Source of the DNA: DASQUK01 sp046723645
GTDB taxonomy: Bacteria > Actinomycetota > Acidimicrobiia > Acidimicrobiales > VFJN01
DNA length: 5,606 nt
Assembly (NCBI GenBank): GCA_046723645.1
Contig: JBKOUY010000096.1
Span: forward strand, 1 to 5,606
Direction of reading: 5' to 3'
Shown here: positions 5,357-5,606 of the stretch, in pieces
How positions within the stretch are numbered: position 1 is the first letter of the stretch
How the letters are laid out: the number at the start of each line of letters is the position of its first letter
The notes under the pieces: generated by a model
What the model saw: only the letters and a program-made list of their open reading frames with translations
Databases searched by the model: none
What the model was told of the DNA's origin: nothing
Made by a program: the position numbers and the translations under genes

Positions 5357-5606
5357 CTAGGACGTCGGCGCCGGCGAGCCGGCCGGTTCCGTCGTCGGTG
5401 GTGACGCCGGAGCCGGCATCGGCGGCGGCGGGGGCTGGCCGCCGGACTCTTCGAGGACATCGACGACCACCTCCCGCATGGCCGGCGCCCAGCCGACCGC
5501 CGCAGTCGGCTCCTCGGGAGTCGCGGGCGGCTCCGCCGGCGGTTCCACGGGGGCAGGCGTCGTGGTCGTGGTGGTCGACGGCGCGGGCTCGGGCGCGGTC
5601 GTGGGT
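5357..5606 (-). CDS. C-terminal fragment of a Pro/Thr-rich protein, start beyond window
   Basis: The minus frame is open from the right edge to TAG at 5359-5357, giving 82 visible residues. A Thr run (six in a row, near visible residues 11-16) and Pro/Ala/Glu-rich repeats flank a short more ordered stretch, VGWAPAMREVVVDVLEESGG, which may form a helix. The last part is a five-Pro run and a PAPASPP tail. Such low-complexity Thr/Pro tails are common in exported or cell-wall-linked actinobacterial proteins and in linkers of large cytoplasmic ones. No domain is visible, so no function is assigned. A GTG at 5548 could be called as a start, but the frame stays open upstream with the same composition, so it is probably internal. 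Convergent with the NTF2-like gene. Confidence 0.6.
   Translation of the reverse strand, partial: PTTAPEPAPSTTTTTTPAPVEPPAEPPATPEEPTAAVGWAPAMREVVVDVLEESGGQPPPPPMPAPASPPTTEPAGSPAPTS

Noticed and set aside
5357..5548. Separate 63-residue gene starting at GTG 5548
   Set aside because: The same frame is open to the window edge with identical Pro/Thr-rich composition, so it is more likely the tail of a longer protein.

Overview
This is a very GC-rich stretch of bacterial chromosome. Most codons end in G or C, GTG starts are used, and the Shine-Dalgarno sites are purine-rich. The protein families fit a soil or aquatic actinobacterium: classical SDRs, a DisA_N-type protein of actinobacterial style, a small soluble class III cyclase, and a Pro/Thr-rich tail with a run of threonines. 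Acidimicrobiia-like is my guess from style, not a demonstrated assignment. No RNA genes, insertion sequences, CRISPR arrays or phage genes are visible.

Layout, left to right. (1) Positions 1-570 (+): the C-terminal three quarters of a classical short-chain dehydrogenase, cut by the window edge. (2) Positions 623-1309 (-): a class III nucleotide cyclase with a C-terminal YHS metal-binding domain. (3) Positions 1363-2334 (-): a protein ending in a DisA_N (diadenylate cyclase) domain. Genes 2 and 3 share a strand, are 53 bp apart, and probably form one transcription unit with the DisA_N gene first. (4) Positions 2467-3381 (+): a DHRS1-like SDR, divergent from gene 3 across about 130 bp that holds a TATATA element readable in both directions. 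(5) Positions 3394-4707 (-): a polytopic membrane protein that looks like a GT-C-type glycosyltransferase, convergent with gene 4 and only 12 bp from it. (6) Positions 4801-5196 (+): a small NTF2/SnoaL-like protein, divergent from gene 5 across 93 bp containing a perfect 5-bp inverted repeat. (7) Positions 5357-5606 (-): the low-complexity Pro/Thr-rich C-terminus of a protein that begins beyond the right edge.

The main point of interest is the 623-2343 unit. Two unrelated families of nucleotide-second-messenger synthase are encoded side by side: a DisA_N protein with DGA and a variant RHT motif, and a class III cyclase with all catalytic residues plus a putative metal-binding YHS module. Just upstream, about 90 bp carry a strong coding signature in a frame shifted relative to the DisA_N gene, which suggests a frameshifted or mis-started N-terminus. 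The remaining genes look like ordinary accessory metabolism and envelope genes, and I see no functional link among them.
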